From Algoriphagus winogradskyi (GTDB lineage: Bacteria > Bacteroidota > Bacteroidia > Cytophagales > Cyclobacteriaceae), in NCBI RefSeq assembly GCF_900182815.1, contig NZ_FXUA01000008.1, positions 62,001 through 126,000 of the forward strand: a DNA stretch of 64,000 bases, given 5' to 3'. Each line of letters starts with the position of its first letter. Within the stretch, counting starts at the first letter, position 1. Under the pieces are notes generated by a model, which saw only the letters and a program-made list of their open reading frames with translations, was not told the DNA's origin and did no database searches. A program made the translations under genes and the position numbers. This document shows positions 44,804 to 55,276 of the stretch, in pieces.

Positions 44804-46120
44804 ATGCCCCTTTTTTATAGATATATTTTCCTTTTTTTCTTCTTTTTCATTGTTGCAACTTCACAAGGTCAACAATTAGTAACCAAAAGGCCGACATTCT
44901 ATGCTCTTCTCGGTACTTCTGGTGGCAAACTCAATCAATTTGATAAACTACTCCTAGATCGAGGATTATCGGGTCTTAGAAATAGATATCAAACGATAGG
45001 GGTAGGCTATCAAACTAGAATAAATGACTTCGTGCTGGGTATGGATATACTCCATAATAGAGGTGGAGTGAGTAAGTTGGATGATTATAGGATGAATTAC
45101 AGAACTTCCCGGGCTTTATTAAATATTGGCTATGCATTTACGGAGGAGTCTCGTTTTCAATTGATTCACTACATGTCCTTGGGTGTCGGATTCCTTAATT
45201 TTCAGATGTTACCCTCCCAGCATCCTGAAAAATTGGATTCTTTTTTGGCAAATCCAGAACAAGGATTTGTGCTACGGAAAAAAGATATTCAAAAGGGAAC
45301 TTTCAACTATGGTAATTTTCTAACGGAAATTGGATTTCAATTGAGCTATGATTTTGACCTTCCTGGAAGGACGGAGGCATTGCAACTCATCACCAAAATG
45401 GGGTATTCTTTCAGTCCTTTGCAGGGTAAATGGAACATGAATGGTGTTTCGTTTGATAACACCCAAAATGGGGCATTTATAAGAGTGGGGGCTGGGATTT
45501 CACTTCCTGACGCAAATTTCTTTTACAAAGATGCTAGTATTAGTATTTCGTTAATACGAGGGATTCACTTCACCAACGCTAAGGAATTCAATGCGAAGTT
45601 GGAAGAAGTAGGATTGAATTCTTTGGATGGAACGCCTTCCAATTGGGGATTGAGAATTTTGGGAAATACCGAACGCTTATTATATGGTACAGAACTTTAT
45701 AATCTTGCTTTGAGCGGGTCTGCTAATGAAGCGAAAAATCATTCTTTAAATAGCCTAAGAATTTATGGGAATTTGGGATATAATTTACTTGAATATAGAA
45801 ATTTTGGAGTTGGGGCACTTGCAGGATTAGGATTCGGAAATATTCGGTATTCTCTCCTTAAACTTGATAAACCTGATTTTCCTGAGCTTTTTGAACAACG
45901 TGAATTTGATGGGTACATAAAAAATAGTGGCTTGATGATGAAGCCAGAACTCTTTGTGGATTATGGGATTCCGATGACAAAGCGTAAACTTTTTAAGCTG
46001 GTATTCACTGCAGCTGCAGGGTATGAAATTCCTCTGGCAAATTACAAGCTTGGAGATTTCAGCATGTCAAGTTTTATGGCAGGACCATATTTGAGTTTTG
46101 GAATTGGCGTAAGACCGTAA
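44804..46120 (+). CDS. Probable outer-membrane beta-barrel protein
   Basis: A signal peptide (about 1-22, SQGQ cleavage) is followed by 415 residues with alternating hydrophobic strands and aromatic girdle residues (for example NIGYAFTEESRF near 100). The last strand GPYLSFGIGVRP resembles a barrel end, although it closes with Pro instead of Phe. It could carry or bind something at the outer membrane; no function can be given. It lies between the hybrid kinase and the methionine operon; both neighbours are separate transcripts. Confidence 0.8.
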   Translation: MPLFYRYIFLFFFFFIVATSQGQQLVTKRPTFYALLGTSGGKLNQFDKLLLDRGLSGLRNRYQTIGVGYQTRINDFVLGMDILHNRGGVSKLDDYRMNYRTSRALLNIGYAFTEESRFQLIHYMSLGVGFLNFQMLPSQHPEKLDSFLANPEQGFVLRKKDIQKGTFNYGNFLTEIGFQLSYDFDLPGRTEALQLITKMGYSFSPLQGKWNMNGVSFDNTQNGAFIRVGAGISLPDANFFYKDASISISLIRGIHFTNAKEFNAKLEEVGLNSLDGTPSNWGLRILGNTERLLYGTELYNLALSGSANEAKNHSLNSLRIYGNLGYNLLEYRNFGVGALAGLGFGNIRYSLLKLDKPDFPELFEQREFDGYIKNSGLMMKPELFVDYGIPMTKRKLFKLVFTAAAGYEIPLANYKLGDFSMSSFMAGPYLSFGIGVRP

Positions 46121-46198
46121 TTTAAACAGTTGATAATTTGATTCTGTTTTTAATAAGTCCTTTTAGGTGATTCTACTGTTTTATTATCAAAATGCTAT

Positions 46199-46206
46199 TA
46201 CCTTTG
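46199..46206 (+). promoter_or_regulatory. -7 element of the methionine operon
   Basis: TACCTTTG matches TAnnTTTG; transcription would start close to 46212, the first base of the SAM riboswitch. Confidence 0.65.
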
Positions 46207-46211
46207 GGTTG

Positions 46212-46306
46212 CTTATCGAGAAAGACCGAGGGAAGGGCCCTACGACGTCTTAGCAACCTGAAAATAAGGTGCTAACTCCCATCCCGATCATTCGGGAACA
46301 GATGAG
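46212..46306 (+). ncRNA. SAM-I riboswitch (S box)
   Basis: The conserved S-box core is present in order: CTTATCGAG (P1 5' strand), GAGGGAAGGGCCC, GACGTCTTAGCAACC, AAGGTGCTAACTCCC, a variable CCCGATCATTCGGG hairpin, and GATGAG closing P1. It binds S-adenosylmethionine. The 67 bases after it include a GAGCGGA...TCCG stem and a small T run before the start codon, which could be the expression platform, but I cannot decide between termination and translation control. Target: metH-like genes and metF downstream. Confidence 0.95.
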
Positions 46307-46373
46307 CGGACTAGTACTTAGTACTTCTCTCCGTGTTTTGCTCGATTCGCTTTTTGATTAACGAAACTACAGT

Positions 46374-47426
46374 ATGCAAAACAGAACGGAATCCCTACTT
46401 CAGCAACTTTCTCAGAGAATTTTGATACTCGATGGAGCCATGGGAACCATGATTCAACGATATACCCTGACCGAAGAAGATTTTAGAACTCCTGCATTGG
46501 CTAATCATCCCAAATCTCTGAAGGGAAATAATGATTTGCTGTCTCTAAGCAAACCTCAGATCATCAAGGATATTCATGCAGAATATTTCAAGGCTGGAGC
46601 CGATATTATTGAAACAAATACCTTTTCCGCTACCACGATTGCTCAGGCTGATTATGACCTTTCTCATTTGGCTTATCAGATCAATTTTGAGTCGGCAAAA
46701 CTGGCTCGGGAAGTTGCCGATGAATTCACCGCAAAGAACCCAGCTAAACCTCGCTTCGTAGCCGGTGCAATCGGACCGACAAATAGAACGGCTTCACTTT
46801 CTCCTGACGTAAATGATCCTGGTTACCGAGCGATCACTTTTGATCAACTTGCGGAGGCATATTCTGAGCAAGTGAGAGGATTATTAGATGGGGGAGTAGA
46901 TATCATATTAGTGGAGACGATTTTTGATACACTAAATGCGAAAGCAGCTTTGTATGCTATACAAGATGTCTACGAGGAAAGAAATATTCCTTTGGATCCA
47001 AAGGACGGCGGTATTCCGATTATGATTTCGGGAACAATCACAGATGCTTCTGGACGAACACTTTCAGGTCAAACTACTGAAGCATTTTTGATCTCTATTT
47101 CCCATGTGCCTTTACTTTCGGTAGGATTGAATTGCGCTTTGGGTGCAAAAGAATTGAGACCTTATTTAAAAGTGTTGGCGAATAAAGCACCATTCTTTGT
47201 GAGTGCTTATCCTAATGCCGGTTTACCGAATGAATTTGGTCAATATGATCAGGGAGCCAATGAAATGGCTGATCAGGTGAGAGACTTTTTGAAAGAAGGA
47301 ATGCTAAATATCCTTGGTGGATGCTGCGGTACTACGCCTGAGCATATTTCCGCATTAGCACATATGGCTGCAAATTTTCAGCCTAGAAAATTACAAGAAG
47401 AAGAATTAGAAGAAACGTTGGATTGA
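46374..47426 (+). CDS. Methionine synthase, homocysteine-binding half
   Basis: The 350-residue protein corresponds to the N-terminal module of cobalamin-dependent MetH. The module start [13 protein letters not shown] and the zinc ligands are intact: Cys in [13 protein letters not shown] (about 253) and the Cys pair in [12 protein letters not shown] (about 317-318). It should bind homocysteine and activate it. It ends 4 bp before the gene for the remaining modules, so the enzyme is encoded as two chains that must associate. Regulated by the SAM-I riboswitch. Confidence 0.93.
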   Translation: MQNRTESLLQQLSQRILILDGAMGTMIQRYTLTEEDFRTPALANHPKSLKGNNDLLSLSKPQIIKDIHAEYFKAGADIIETNTFSATTIAQADYDLSHLAYQINFESAKLAREVADEFTAKNPAKPRFVAGAIGPTNRTASLSPDVNDPGYRAITFDQLAEAYSEQVRGLLDGGVDIILVETIFDTLNAKAALYAIQDVYEERNIPLDPKDGGIPIMISGTITDASGRTLSGQTTEAFLISISHVPLLSVGLNCALGAKELRPYLKVLANKAPFFVSAYPNAGLPNEFGQYDQGANEMADQVRDFLKEGMLNILGGCCGTTPEHISALAHMAANFQPRKLQEEELEETLD

Positions 47427-47430
47427 GAAG

Positions 47431-50124
47431 ATGGCAAGAACAAACTACATGAAACTTTCGGGCTTAGAGCCCCTGGTTTTTACACCCGAAATTAACTTTA
47501 TCAATGTAGGCGAACGAACCAATATCACCGGTTCGAAGAAGTTTGCCCGCTTGATATTGAACGGAAATTATGATGAAGCGCTGGAAGTAGCCTTGGATCA
47601 AGTTAGGGGAGGCGCGCAGGTACTAGATGTCTGCATGGATGAAGGAATGCTTGATGGCGAATTTGCTATGGTCAAATTCCTGAACCTGATTGCATCTGAA
47701 CCAGAGATTTCCAGAATCCCGATTATGATCGATAGTTCCAAATGGAAAATTATCGTAGCGGGATTGAAATGTGTGCAGGGAAAAGGAATCGTAAATTCTA
47801 TTTCCCTAAAAAATGGTGAAGCTGAATTCATCGAACAGGCCAAAACAGTGAAGAAATTCGGCGCAGCGGTAGTCGTAATGGCCTTTGACGAAGCGGGGCA
47901 AGCTGATACTTACGAAAGGCGAATCGAGATTTGTGAGAGGAGTTACAGGGTACTTGTGGACCAAGTGAAATTCAATCCTCAGGATATTATTTTCGATCCG
48001 AATATTTTCCCGGTGGCTACTGGGATGGATGAGCATCGCAAAAATGCCCTAGACTTTTTCAATGCTACCAAATGGATAAAAGCGAACCTTCCCGGAGCAA
48101 AAGTCAGCGGTGGGGTGAGTAATGTTAGTTTTTCATTCAGAGGAAATAATCCCGTACGTGAAGCGATGCATGCAGCTTTTTTATATCATGCTATCAAAAG
48201 CGGAATGGACATGGGTATCGTGAATCCAACCATGTTGGAGATTTACGATGATATACCTAAAGAACTGCTTGAGCGGGTCGAAGATGTGCTTTTCGATCGC
48301 AGAGAGGATGCTACTGAGCGTTTACTTGATTTTGCTGAAACTGTAAAATCCGCCGATAAAAAAGAAATAGTGAATGAAGCTTGGCGTTCAGACCCTGTAG
48401 CCAAGCGTATGGAGCATGCCTTGGTAAAAGGCATTTTGGACTTTATTATTGAGGATACTGAGGAAGCAAGACTTGAGCTAAAGAACCCTCTAAAGGTCAT
48501 CGAAGGGCCATTGATGGATGGGATGAACGTGGTAGGTGATCTTTTTGGAGAGGGAAAAATGTTCCTTCCTCAAGTGGTGAAATCTGCTCGTGTGATGAAA
48601 AAGGCGGTTGCTTATCTAGAGCCATTTATGCCTTTACCAGAGGAAGGGGCTGAGGAATCATCCTTGAAGAAAATCCTTTTGGCAACTGTCAAAGGCGATG
48701 TTCACGATATTGGTAAGAACATTGTTGGCGTTGTTTTGGCCTGCAACAGCTACCAAATCATTGATTTGGGAGTAATGGTTGACGCCCAAAAGATCATTGA
48801 TGAAGCTGTAAAGAATAAGGTTGACATTATTGGACTAAGCGGCTTGATTACCCCATCTTTGGATGAAATGGTGAATGTGGCTTCAGAAATGGAGCGACAG
48901 GGGATCAAGATTCCTTTGCTTATCGGTGGTGCGACGACTTCGAGGATTCATACTGCTGTGAAAATAGATCCAGTTTACAGCGGAACGGTAATCCATGTGA
49001 TGGATGCTAGTAAGTCTGTTCCTATCGCAGGCGAAGCTATTTCTGAGGAAACCAAAGAAGCTTATCGATTAAAGTATAAAGAGATCTATGCTCAACTTCG
49101 CGTGGAGCATGAAGCTAAGCAATCTGTGAAGCAGCTTGTTTCTTACGAAGAAGCCAAAGCCAACCCTGTTGAAATTGACTGGAATTCATATTCCCCTGTT
49201 GTACCGAAGAAATTGGGACGGACTGTATTGAAGGATCTGGATTTGAATGAGATTCGAAAGTACATTGACTGGACTCCGTTCTTCAGTACCTGGATGCTGA
49301 GTGGTAAATACCCAAAGATTTTCTCTGATCCAGTAGTGGGAGCAGAAGCCAAGAAGGTCTATGATGAAGCTAACGAAATGCTTGACAAAGTAATTTCAGA
49401 AAAGTGGCTTTCCGCGAATGCTGTTTTTGGACTTTATCCAGTACAAAGAGCAGCGGATGATGCGGTCGTATTCGATGAAAATGGAAATCAAACAGCGTCC
49501 TTTCACTTTTTGCGCCAGCAAGGTAAAAAGGGGAAAGGCGTTCCAAATCGTTCGCTAGCGGATTATTTGCATCCTTCCAAACAAGACTATTTGGGTTGCT
49601 TTGCTGTGACTTCAGGGATTGGTATGGAGTCAAAATTAGCTGAGTTTCAAAAAGCTGGGGACGACTATAACGATATCTTGTTCAAATCTGTGGCAGATCG
49701 ACTAGCAGAGGCAGCAGCTGAATATATTCACGAGTTGGTCAGAAAGGAATACTGGGGATATTCACCTGATGAGAATTTGGAAAATGACTCCTTGGTTCGA
49801 GAAGAATACCTTGGTATCAGGCCAGCACCAGGCTATCCGGCTTGTCCTGAACACTCCGAAAAGGAGACGATTTCTCAGCTTTTGGATATGAAAAATGAGA
49901 TAGGAATCGAGCTTACTTCCAGCTATGCGATGTATCCGACCTCATCTGTCTCTGGATATTTCTTTGGAAACCCTGAAAGTAAATACTTTGGTCTCGGCAA
50001 AATAGGAGAAGACCAAGTGACCAGCTATGCAGAGCGTAAAGGTATTTCTCTTCGTGATGCAGAGCGATTGCTTTCTCCAAACCTTGCTTACCAACCTAAT
50101 TTAACCCTAGTAGAACCAACCTGA
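47431..50124 (+). CDS. metH: Methionine synthase, folate, cobalamin and activation modules
   Basis: The 897-residue chain continues where the previous gene stops. A methyltetrahydrofolate-binding barrel (about 20-290, with [18 protein letters not shown] at its start) precedes the cobalamin cap and domain, with the DVHDIGKN motif at about 423 whose His ligates cobalt. The SAM-dependent reactivation domain follows (about 570-890). With the 350-residue partner the total is 1247, close to the 1227 of E. coli MetH. It overlaps metF by one base (TGATG). Confidence 0.95.
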   Translation: MARTNYMKLSGLEPLVFTPEINFINVGERTNITGSKKFARLILNGNYDEALEVALDQVRGGAQVLDVCMDEGMLDGEFAMVKFLNLIASEPEISRIPIMIDSSKWKIIVAGLKCVQGKGIVNSISLKNGEAEFIEQAKTVKKFGAAVVVMAFDEAGQADTYERRIEICERSYRVLVDQVKFNPQDIIFDPNIFPVATGMDEHRKNALDFFNATKWIKANLPGAKVSGGVSNVSFSFRGNNPVREAMHAAFLYHAIKSGMDMGIVNPTMLEIYDDIPKELLERVEDVLFDRREDATERLLDFAETVKSADKKEIVNEAWRSDPVAKRMEHALVKGILDFIIEDTEEARLELKNPLKVIEGPLMDGMNVVGDLFGEGKMFLPQVVKSARVMKKAVAYLEPFMPLPEEGAEESSLKKILLATVKGDVHDIGKNIVGVVLACNSYQIIDLGVMVDAQKIIDEAVKNKVDIIGLSGLITPSLDEMVNVASEMERQGIKIPLLIGGATTSRIHTAVKIDPVYSGTVIHVMDASKSVPIAGEAISEETKEAYRLKYKEIYAQLRVEHEAKQSVKQLVSYEEAKANPVEIDWNSYSPVVPKKLGRTVLKDLDLNEIRKYIDWTPFFSTWMLSGKYPKIFSDPVVGAEAKKVYDEANEMLDKVISEKWLSANAVFGLYPVQRAADDAVVFDENGNQTASFHFLRQQGKKGKGVPNRSLADYLHPSKQDYLGCFAVTSGIGMESKLAEFQKAGDDYNDILFKSVADRLAEAAAEYIHELVRKEYWGYSPDENLENDSLVREEYLGIRPAPGYPACPEHSEKETISQLLDMKNEIGIELTSSYAMYPTSSVSGYFFGNPESKYFGLGKIGEDQVTSYAERKGISLRDAERLLSPNLAYQPNLTLVEPT

Positions 50125-51077
50125 TGAAAATTACTGAACACTTAGGAACCGCGAAGAATACGCTGTTTTCCTTCGAAATTTTGCCTCCGCTAAAAGGCCA
50201 AAGTCTGAATGAATTGCTTGAGGGAATTTCACCTTTGATGGATTTTAACCCGCCTTTTGTGGATGTGACTTATCATAGGGAGGAGTACATTTATAAAAAG
50301 CATCCAAATGGTTTGCTACAAAAAATCAGCACTAAAAAACGTCCTGGAACGGTAGGTATTTGCGCAGCAATAATGAATCGCTTTCACGTGGATGCTGTGC
50401 CACATATTCTTTGCGGAGGTTTTTCTAAGGAAGAAACCGAAAATGCACTGATTGATTTAAACTTTATCGGCGTAGAAAATGTACTTGCACTTCGTGGGGA
50501 TGCGCCTAAAACTGAGGGAAAATTTATTCGTGAGCCAGAAGGACATGGTTACGCAAGTGAGTTAGTGGAGCAAATTAAGCGAATGAATGAGGGAAGATAC
50601 CTTCATGAAGAGACTGAAATTGGCTTCCAAACTGACTTTTGCGTGGGTGTAGCAGGATATCCAGAAAAACACTTCGAGGCGCCTTCGATGAAGTTTGACT
50701 TGAAGTACCTCAAGGAAAAAGTCGAGAAAGGAGCAGAGTATATCGTAACTCAGATGTTTTTTGACAATGAAAAATACTTTGAATTTGTAGACCAAGTCAG
50801 AGCTGCCGGGATTACTGTTCCTATTATTCCAGGTATCAAGCCTATCACTACCTTAGGTCAAATCACTATGCTTCCACGCACGTTCTTTTTGGACTTGCCA
50901 GATCCGCTGATGGATGAGTTGGAAAAGTGTAAAACTAACGCTGAGGTAAAGGAAGTTGGAATAGAATGGTCTATACAGCAGTGCAAGGAGTTGGTGGATA
51001 AGAAGGTGCCCTCCTTGCATTTCTATACCATGAGTAAGGCAGATACCACCTATAAAATTGCAAAGGAGATATTTTAA
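50124..51077 (+). CDS. metF: 5,10-methylenetetrahydrofolate reductase
   Basis: A flavoenzyme that makes 5-methyltetrahydrofolate, the methyl donor used by the preceding gene product. The 317-residue barrel has landmark segments FSFEILPPLKG (N terminus), VDVTYHREEY, LALRGDAP, FCVGVAGYPEKHFEAPS and ITQMFFD-like VTQMFFDNEKYFEF. It is the last gene of the riboswitch operon and is translationally coupled to metH. Confidence 0.97.
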   Translation: MKITEHLGTAKNTLFSFEILPPLKGQSLNELLEGISPLMDFNPPFVDVTYHREEYIYKKHPNGLLQKISTKKRPGTVGICAAIMNRFHVDAVPHILCGGFSKEETENALIDLNFIGVENVLALRGDAPKTEGKFIREPEGHGYASELVEQIKRMNEGRYLHEETEIGFQTDFCVGVAGYPEKHFEAPSMKFDLKYLKEKVEKGAEYIVTQMFFDNEKYFEFVDQVRAAGITVPIIPGIKPITTLGQITMLPRTFFLDLPDPLMDELEKCKTNAEVKEVGIEWSIQQCKELVDKKVPSLHFYTMSKADTTYKIAKEIF

Positions 51078-51179
51078 AAATATGTATTTCCGCAATGGTA
51101 CTGGTAGGATTGCTTTGGTTTAAATCTTTCCAAACCAGAATTTCTGAAATTCTTAGATCAACATGTTTTTTGAAAAAGT

Positions 51180-51215
51180 AAAAAAAAATCCTTCTGGAAT
51201 CATTCCAGAAGGATT
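51180..51215 (-). terminator. Terminator of the 175-aa lipoprotein gene
   Basis: AAATCCTTCTGGA pairs with TCCAGAAGGATTT around a small loop. On the minus strand it is followed by eight T. On the plus strand it may also end metF read-through. Confidence 0.88.
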
Positions 51216-51234
51216 TCTAGTTTATTGAGTGAAA

Positions 51235-51762
51235 TTAATCTTTGCTTAATTTCATTGAGATCTCTTCATATTTTTTCTTGGTCTCATCACCGAGTTTATC
51301 GAAGTTTTTCTCTAACCAATCCAAACTTTCTTGGGTGGTTTCTTCTAAATCTTCAGCTGTATTCTTTGTTCCTTTTTCAATATCTGAAGAAGTCTTATCC
51401 CACCATGTTTCCACATTATTCATGTGCATTTCGGCAGTTCTTTCAAAGTTCTCAGATTCAGCCTTAGCGTTTTTCACTACAGTTTCGTAGCGCTCTTCGA
51501 TCATTTCAAGATTGTCATCTTCTACTTTCAAGTCATCATACACCTTTTCAGCTCTATTTTCAAGGCTGTCAAAACGCTCATCGATTACTGACCAGTTGTG
51601 TACTGGAACTATTTTAACTGCGTTTTCTACGCTATCTACATAATTCTCAAGGTTAGAAGTTACTTCTACACGGTCTTGTTCAGTGTAATTTTTCGTCTCA
51701 CATGAGTACAATGCTACTGTGGCTACTGCTGCCCCGATAATTAAATTTACTTTCGTTTTCAT
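51235..51762 (-). CDS. Helical lipoprotein of unknown function
   Basis: A short signal with lipobox VALYSC (Cys at about 20) is followed by ~150 residues that are almost all charged and helical (Glu/Lys/Asp/Asn-rich). Heptad-like repeats with segments such as NTAEDLEETTQESLDWLEKN could form a coiled coil or amphipathic layer, as in LEA-like or apolipoprotein-like proteins. I do not recognise a family. The gene is single, with its own terminator. Confidence 0.82.
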   Translation of the reverse strand: MKTKVNLIIGAAVATVALYSCETKNYTEQDRVEVTSNLENYVDSVENAVKIVPVHNWSVIDERFDSLENRAEKVYDDLKVEDDNLEMIEERYETVVKNAKAESENFERTAEMHMNNVETWWDKTSSDIEKGTKNTAEDLEETTQESLDWLEKNFDKLGDETKKKYEEISMKLSKD

Positions 51763-52097
51763 TTCTAAATTGGTTTGGTTGTAAAAAGGTTGTTAGTGGT
51801 TAAAATCTATTGCATCTAATACAATACTGAATCCAATCCTATAGTTAGCTTGTAGGAATCATAAAAAGGGTCATTACGATTAATTAAGGCACTTTTTAGG
51901 GGTTGAAGGCGTTTTTTGACGATTAGTTATATTCCCCACTTTATGATAATTATTACCCAAGTTTTCCAAAATCTGTCCAGGTCTTGGGTGATTCTAGAGG
52001 TTTTTTGTTTAACCGACAAAGCAAAAATCTACTATAGGTCATAGCACAAACTTGAGGATCTCAGTCCTACAGTAATTGATCTTTGGTAACTTTAGCT
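51763..52097. other. Divergent intergenic region
   Basis: No gene, repeat or RNA is evident in these ~335 bp. A near -7 element GATCTTTG (one mismatch to TAnnTTTG) lies at about 52078-52085, close to the start of the HMG-CoA lyase gene. Confidence 0.35.
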
Positions 52098-52949
52098 ATG
52101 ATTAAATTGATAGAATGTCCTCGGGACGCAATGCAGGGAATACCTGAGTTTATTGATACCGCGATTAAGGCGGCTTATATCAATCAACTTTTGGAGGCGG
52201 GGTTTGACACGGTGGATTTCGGGAGTTTTGTGAGTCCTAAAGCAATACCTCAAATGCGTGATACGGCCGAGGTTTTAGAACTTCTCGATCTACATAATTC
52301 AAAAAGCAAACTTTTAGCGATTGTTGCGAATGTCAGAGGAGCAACCGATGCATTACAATTTCAAGAAATCGATTACTTAGGTTTTCCGCTGTCTGTATCA
52401 GAGACTTTCCAACAGAGAAACACGAATGCAAGTATTCAGCAAGCATTGGGGAAAGTTGAAGAAATTCAGAATCTCTGCGAAGTGAAGGGGAAAACCTTGG
52501 TGACTTACTTAAGCATGGGCTTTGGGAATCCTTATGGAGATCCCTATTCTCCAGAGTTGGTTGCAGAGTTTGTGGAGAAATTGGATCAGCTGGGTGTTAA
52601 AATTATTTCTTTATCTGATACGATTGGAGTAGCTGATCCAGAATTGATTACAAGTCTATTGAGTTTTCAGATTACTACTTTTCCTCACATTGAATTTGGT
52701 GCGCATCTGCATAGTAAGCATGAGCATATTGCAGCGAAGGTTAGGGCAGGAGTAAAGGCTGGTTGCAAAAGATTTGATGGTGCTCTGAAAGGATTTGGTG
52801 GTTGCCCTATGGCTGATGATGAGCTGGTGGGCAATATGGCTACTGAAGTGATGGTTGAGACATTGGAGTCTGATGGTCTTGATTTAGGGCTTAATAAAGT
52901 GGAATTTGGAGAGGCAATGAAATTGGCGAATTTTGTATTCAATCCATAA
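52098..52949 (+). CDS. Hydroxymethylglutaryl-CoA lyase
   Basis: The 283-residue TIM-barrel enzyme is predicted to cleave HMG-CoA to acetyl-CoA and acetoacetate in leucine breakdown. Features of the DRE-TIM superfamily: IECPRDAMQGI near the N terminus (Arg/Asp catalytic pair), LSDTIGVADP, and the HLHSKHEH metal site with the GGCPMADDE loop (its Cys is catalytic in the family). A TTG five codons earlier at 52083 is not needed. Confidence 0.93.
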   Translation: MIKLIECPRDAMQGIPEFIDTAIKAAYINQLLEAGFDTVDFGSFVSPKAIPQMRDTAEVLELLDLHNSKSKLLAIVANVRGATDALQFQEIDYLGFPLSVSETFQQRNTNASIQQALGKVEEIQNLCEVKGKTLVTYLSMGFGNPYGDPYSPELVAEFVEKLDQLGVKIISLSDTIGVADPELITSLLSFQITTFPHIEFGAHLHSKHEHIAAKVRAGVKAGCKRFDGALKGFGGCPMADDELVGNMATEVMVETLESDGLDLGLNKVEFGEAMKLANFVFNP

Positions 52950-52954
52950 AATTG

Positions 52955-54082
52955 CTAAACCAACAACCTATACTTCTTCCCAGGTAAGGACTTTACAATC
53001 CCTTCAAACTCTAAAGCCAGAAGTTTAGAAGATAGCAATCCCAAAGGGATTTCTGTGGTTATGCTCAAAGAATCAATTTCTACTTCTCCTTTATCCTGTA
53101 AAAGCTTCAAAATAGCCTGATCATCCACATCTCTGTGGGTCAAGTCAAGTTGAGGCTTTTGAGTTTTTATTTCACCAGGTTTGCTCCAAAACAGAGCTTC
53201 TACTACGTCATTTGGCCCGGTATATATATTTGCCTTCATTTTCTTAATTAGCAAATTGCAACCCTCGCTGTATTGGGATTGCAGGTTTCCTGGCACAGCA
53301 AAGACATCTTTGTCATAGCTGTAAGCAATTTCAGCTGTGATTAGGGCACCCCCTTTTTCGGCTGCTTCTACTACAATTAGCGCATCGGAAAGGCTAGCTA
53401 TAATTCGGTTGCGTGCTGGGAAGTTTCCCGGAACCATGGTGCTACTTGGCGAATATTCACTAATTACAGCCCCTGTCTCTAAAATCGATTCTGCAGTTTT
53501 CCGATGAACTGCAGGATAAATCCTTCCGATTGGAGAGCCCATCACTGCAATCGTAGGAAGTCCAACTGCCAAAGCAGCCCGGTGAGCCTCTATATCAATA
53601 CCATAAGCTAATCCTGAAATAATAGTAGGTTGGTAAACTGCCAAGTCTTCAATGATCTTTCTTGTGGCTGATTTACCATAATTTGTCGCACTTCTTGTAC
53701 CGACGATTCCAATACTTCTATCAAAATTCAGATCAGTTTTTCCCTGAGCGAAAATCACCACAGGTGAATCCTCTTGCATTTTAAAGCGCTGAGGAAAATC
53801 AGGATGAAGTGGAGTGAGGATATGGAAGTGCTTTTTTGCACATTCATTAATCAGGTCATCCGCTTTTCGAAGTAACTCGGATTCTTGAATTCTTAAGGTT
53901 AAAAGCTTTTCTCCGACTTTGGGAGTCTTGGCCACTTTGCCTTTTGGGAGTTTGAAAAAATTAGTAGCTGACCCTGAATAGGCGATAATAGCTTTAAATA
54001 CACCAGGTCCAATTTTAGGAGCTAAGGATAATGCTAGAAAGTAACGTAAATCCTCATGAGCCTGATTTAGCATTGAATTCAT
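52955..54082 (-). CDS. dprA: DNA processing protein DprA/Smf
   Basis: The protein loads RecA on incoming single-stranded DNA during natural transformation. The 375-residue protein has an N-terminal helical region, then a Rossmann-like core with GIVGTRSATNYG (about 125), SGLAYGIDIEAHRAAL (about 155), NFPARNRIIASLSDALIVVEA (about 215) and a C-terminal winged-helix-like domain (310-375). It overlaps the MerR-like gene by 29 bp if the first ATG (54082) is used; the next ATG at 54073 still overlaps. Confidence 0.95.
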   Translation of the reverse strand: MNSMLNQAHEDLRYFLALSLAPKIGPGVFKAIIAYSGSATNFFKLPKGKVAKTPKVGEKLLTLRIQESELLRKADDLINECAKKHFHILTPLHPDFPQRFKMQEDSPVVIFAQGKTDLNFDRSIGIVGTRSATNYGKSATRKIIEDLAVYQPTIISGLAYGIDIEAHRAALAVGLPTIAVMGSPIGRIYPAVHRKTAESILETGAVISEYSPSSTMVPGNFPARNRIIASLSDALIVVEAAEKGGALITAEIAYSYDKDVFAVPGNLQSQYSEGCNLLIKKMKANIYTGPNDVVEALFWSKPGEIKTQKPQLDLTHRDVDDQAILKLLQDKGEVEIDSLSITTEIPLGLLSSKLLALEFEGIVKSLPGKKYRLLV

Positions 54083-54407
54083 CCCGGATATTGATTAAAA
54101 AATCTTTGATCTCCTGAAGCCTTTGCACGGCTTGTACCTTATCAAATCCTTGCTCTTTTCCCGCTTTGATCACTTCTTGAGCTCCCTGAAGCGTGTATCC
54201 TTTTTCTTTAACCAGATGATAGATGTATTTGATCTTCTGGATATCGATCTTAGTGTAGCGACGATTGCCTTTTCTGTCTTTCTTAGGACGGATGATATCA
54301 AACTCACCTTCCCAATAGCGAATTAATGAAGGCGCAACTTTGAACATTTGCGCTACTTCCCCTATGGAATGATATTTCTTTTCTATTTCTCGCTCTTTGT
54401 ACGGCAC
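54054..54407 (-). CDS. MerR-family DNA-binding protein
   Basis: The 117-residue protein has an N-terminal MerR winged HTH (about 10-80): YHSIGEVAQMFKVAPSLIRY, then WEGEFDIIRPKKDRKGNRRY with the wing, and a short helical tail (VIKAGKEQGFDKVQ). No effector domain or Cys cluster is visible, so it is a minimal MerR. It overlaps dprA, so the two are coupled; the partner role is inferred from order alone. Confidence 0.92.
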   Translation of the reverse strand: MPYKEREIEKKYHSIGEVAQMFKVAPSLIRYWEGEFDIIRPKKDRKGNRRYTKIDIQKIKYIYHLVKEKGYTLQGAQEVIKAGKEQGFDKVQAVQRLQEIKDFLINIRDEFNAKSGS

Positions 54408-54495
54408 GGTAAAAATTGTCTTTGACTCTAAATTAATGAAAATGCTATAAGTTCTTCAACAAGAACTTTAACTGAACAAGAAAAAAACGATTATT

Positions 54496-55200
54496 TTATC
54501 TATTTAGTGTTTGAAGCATCTGAACTGCTGCAAGTCCAGCAGTCTCAGTTCGTAATCTTGCTCGTCCCAAAGATACTGGCTTAAACCCTGCTCTAAAAGC
54601 TTTTTCAATTTCGATTGGATCAAAATCACCTTCTGGGCCTATTAAAACTAAATATTTCCCATTTGCTTCTGCGCTGTCAAACAAATGGTGATCGTGATTC
54701 TCATCTACGTATGCAATGAATTTCTGATAATCTTCGAATTCTTTAGAATTCAAGATCTCATCTAGTTTGGAAATGGGATTAAGAGTAGGGATTCTATATT
54801 TTAAGCTTTGCTTGCATGCAGAAATAATCTTTTTTTCCAGTCGGTCAGTTTTAAGGTAGGTTCTTTCCGAATTCATGGTCTCCAAAAGGGTCAATTCATG
54901 GAAACCTATCTCAGTGATTTTTTCCACCATCCACTCCATACGATCTGGACTTTTGGTTGGCGCAATTGCCAAATGAATATGAAAAGATTCTACTTCAACT
55001 TCATTGGTTTGCAGAACTTTCAAACTGGTCTTCTTAGGGTTTGCTTCCAGGATTACACATTCGAAAAGTTTGCCAGCACCATCGGTTACATTCACATGGT
55101 CTCCTTGCTTTTTACGAAGTACACGACAGAGATGCTTGGACTCGTCCGGATCTAAATGGATAAGTGGGGGGCTGATGTTTTCTTGAAAAAAGAGCTGCAT
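54496..55200 (-). CDS. rsmE: 16S rRNA (uracil-1498-N3)-methyltransferase
   Basis: This SPOUT methyltransferase of 234 residues methylates U1498 in the decoding region. The N-terminal PUA-like part (MQLFFQENI... SKHLCRVLRKKQGD) and the C-terminal knot motif (IGPEGDFDPIEIEKAF, then SLGRARLRTETAG) match the family. Translation most likely starts at the ATG at 55200; an ATG-less TTG-type extension upstream gives an odd N terminus. The terminator of the helicase gene lies just upstream. Confidence 0.93.
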   Translation of the reverse strand: MQLFFQENISPPLIHLDPDESKHLCRVLRKKQGDHVNVTDGAGKLFECVILEANPKKTSLKVLQTNEVEVESFHIHLAIAPTKSPDRMEWMVEKITEIGFHELTLLETMNSERTYLKTDRLEKKIISACKQSLKYRIPTLNPISKLDEILNSKEFEDYQKFIAYVDENHDHHLFDSAEANGKYLVLIGPEGDFDPIEIEKAFRAGFKPVSLGRARLRTETAGLAAVQMLQTLNR

Positions 55201-55219
55201 ATGGAATTTTCTTAGACAC

Positions 55220-55250
55220 AAAAAAAGCACATTTCCTTAGAAATGTGCCT
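55220..55250 (-). terminator. Terminator of the DEAD-box helicase gene
   Basis: The minus strand has GCACATTTC paired with GAAATGTGC, followed by a T run (A run at 55220-55226 on the plus strand). Confidence 0.9.
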
Positions 55251-55276
55251 TAGTACCATATAAACCTTATAACCTA

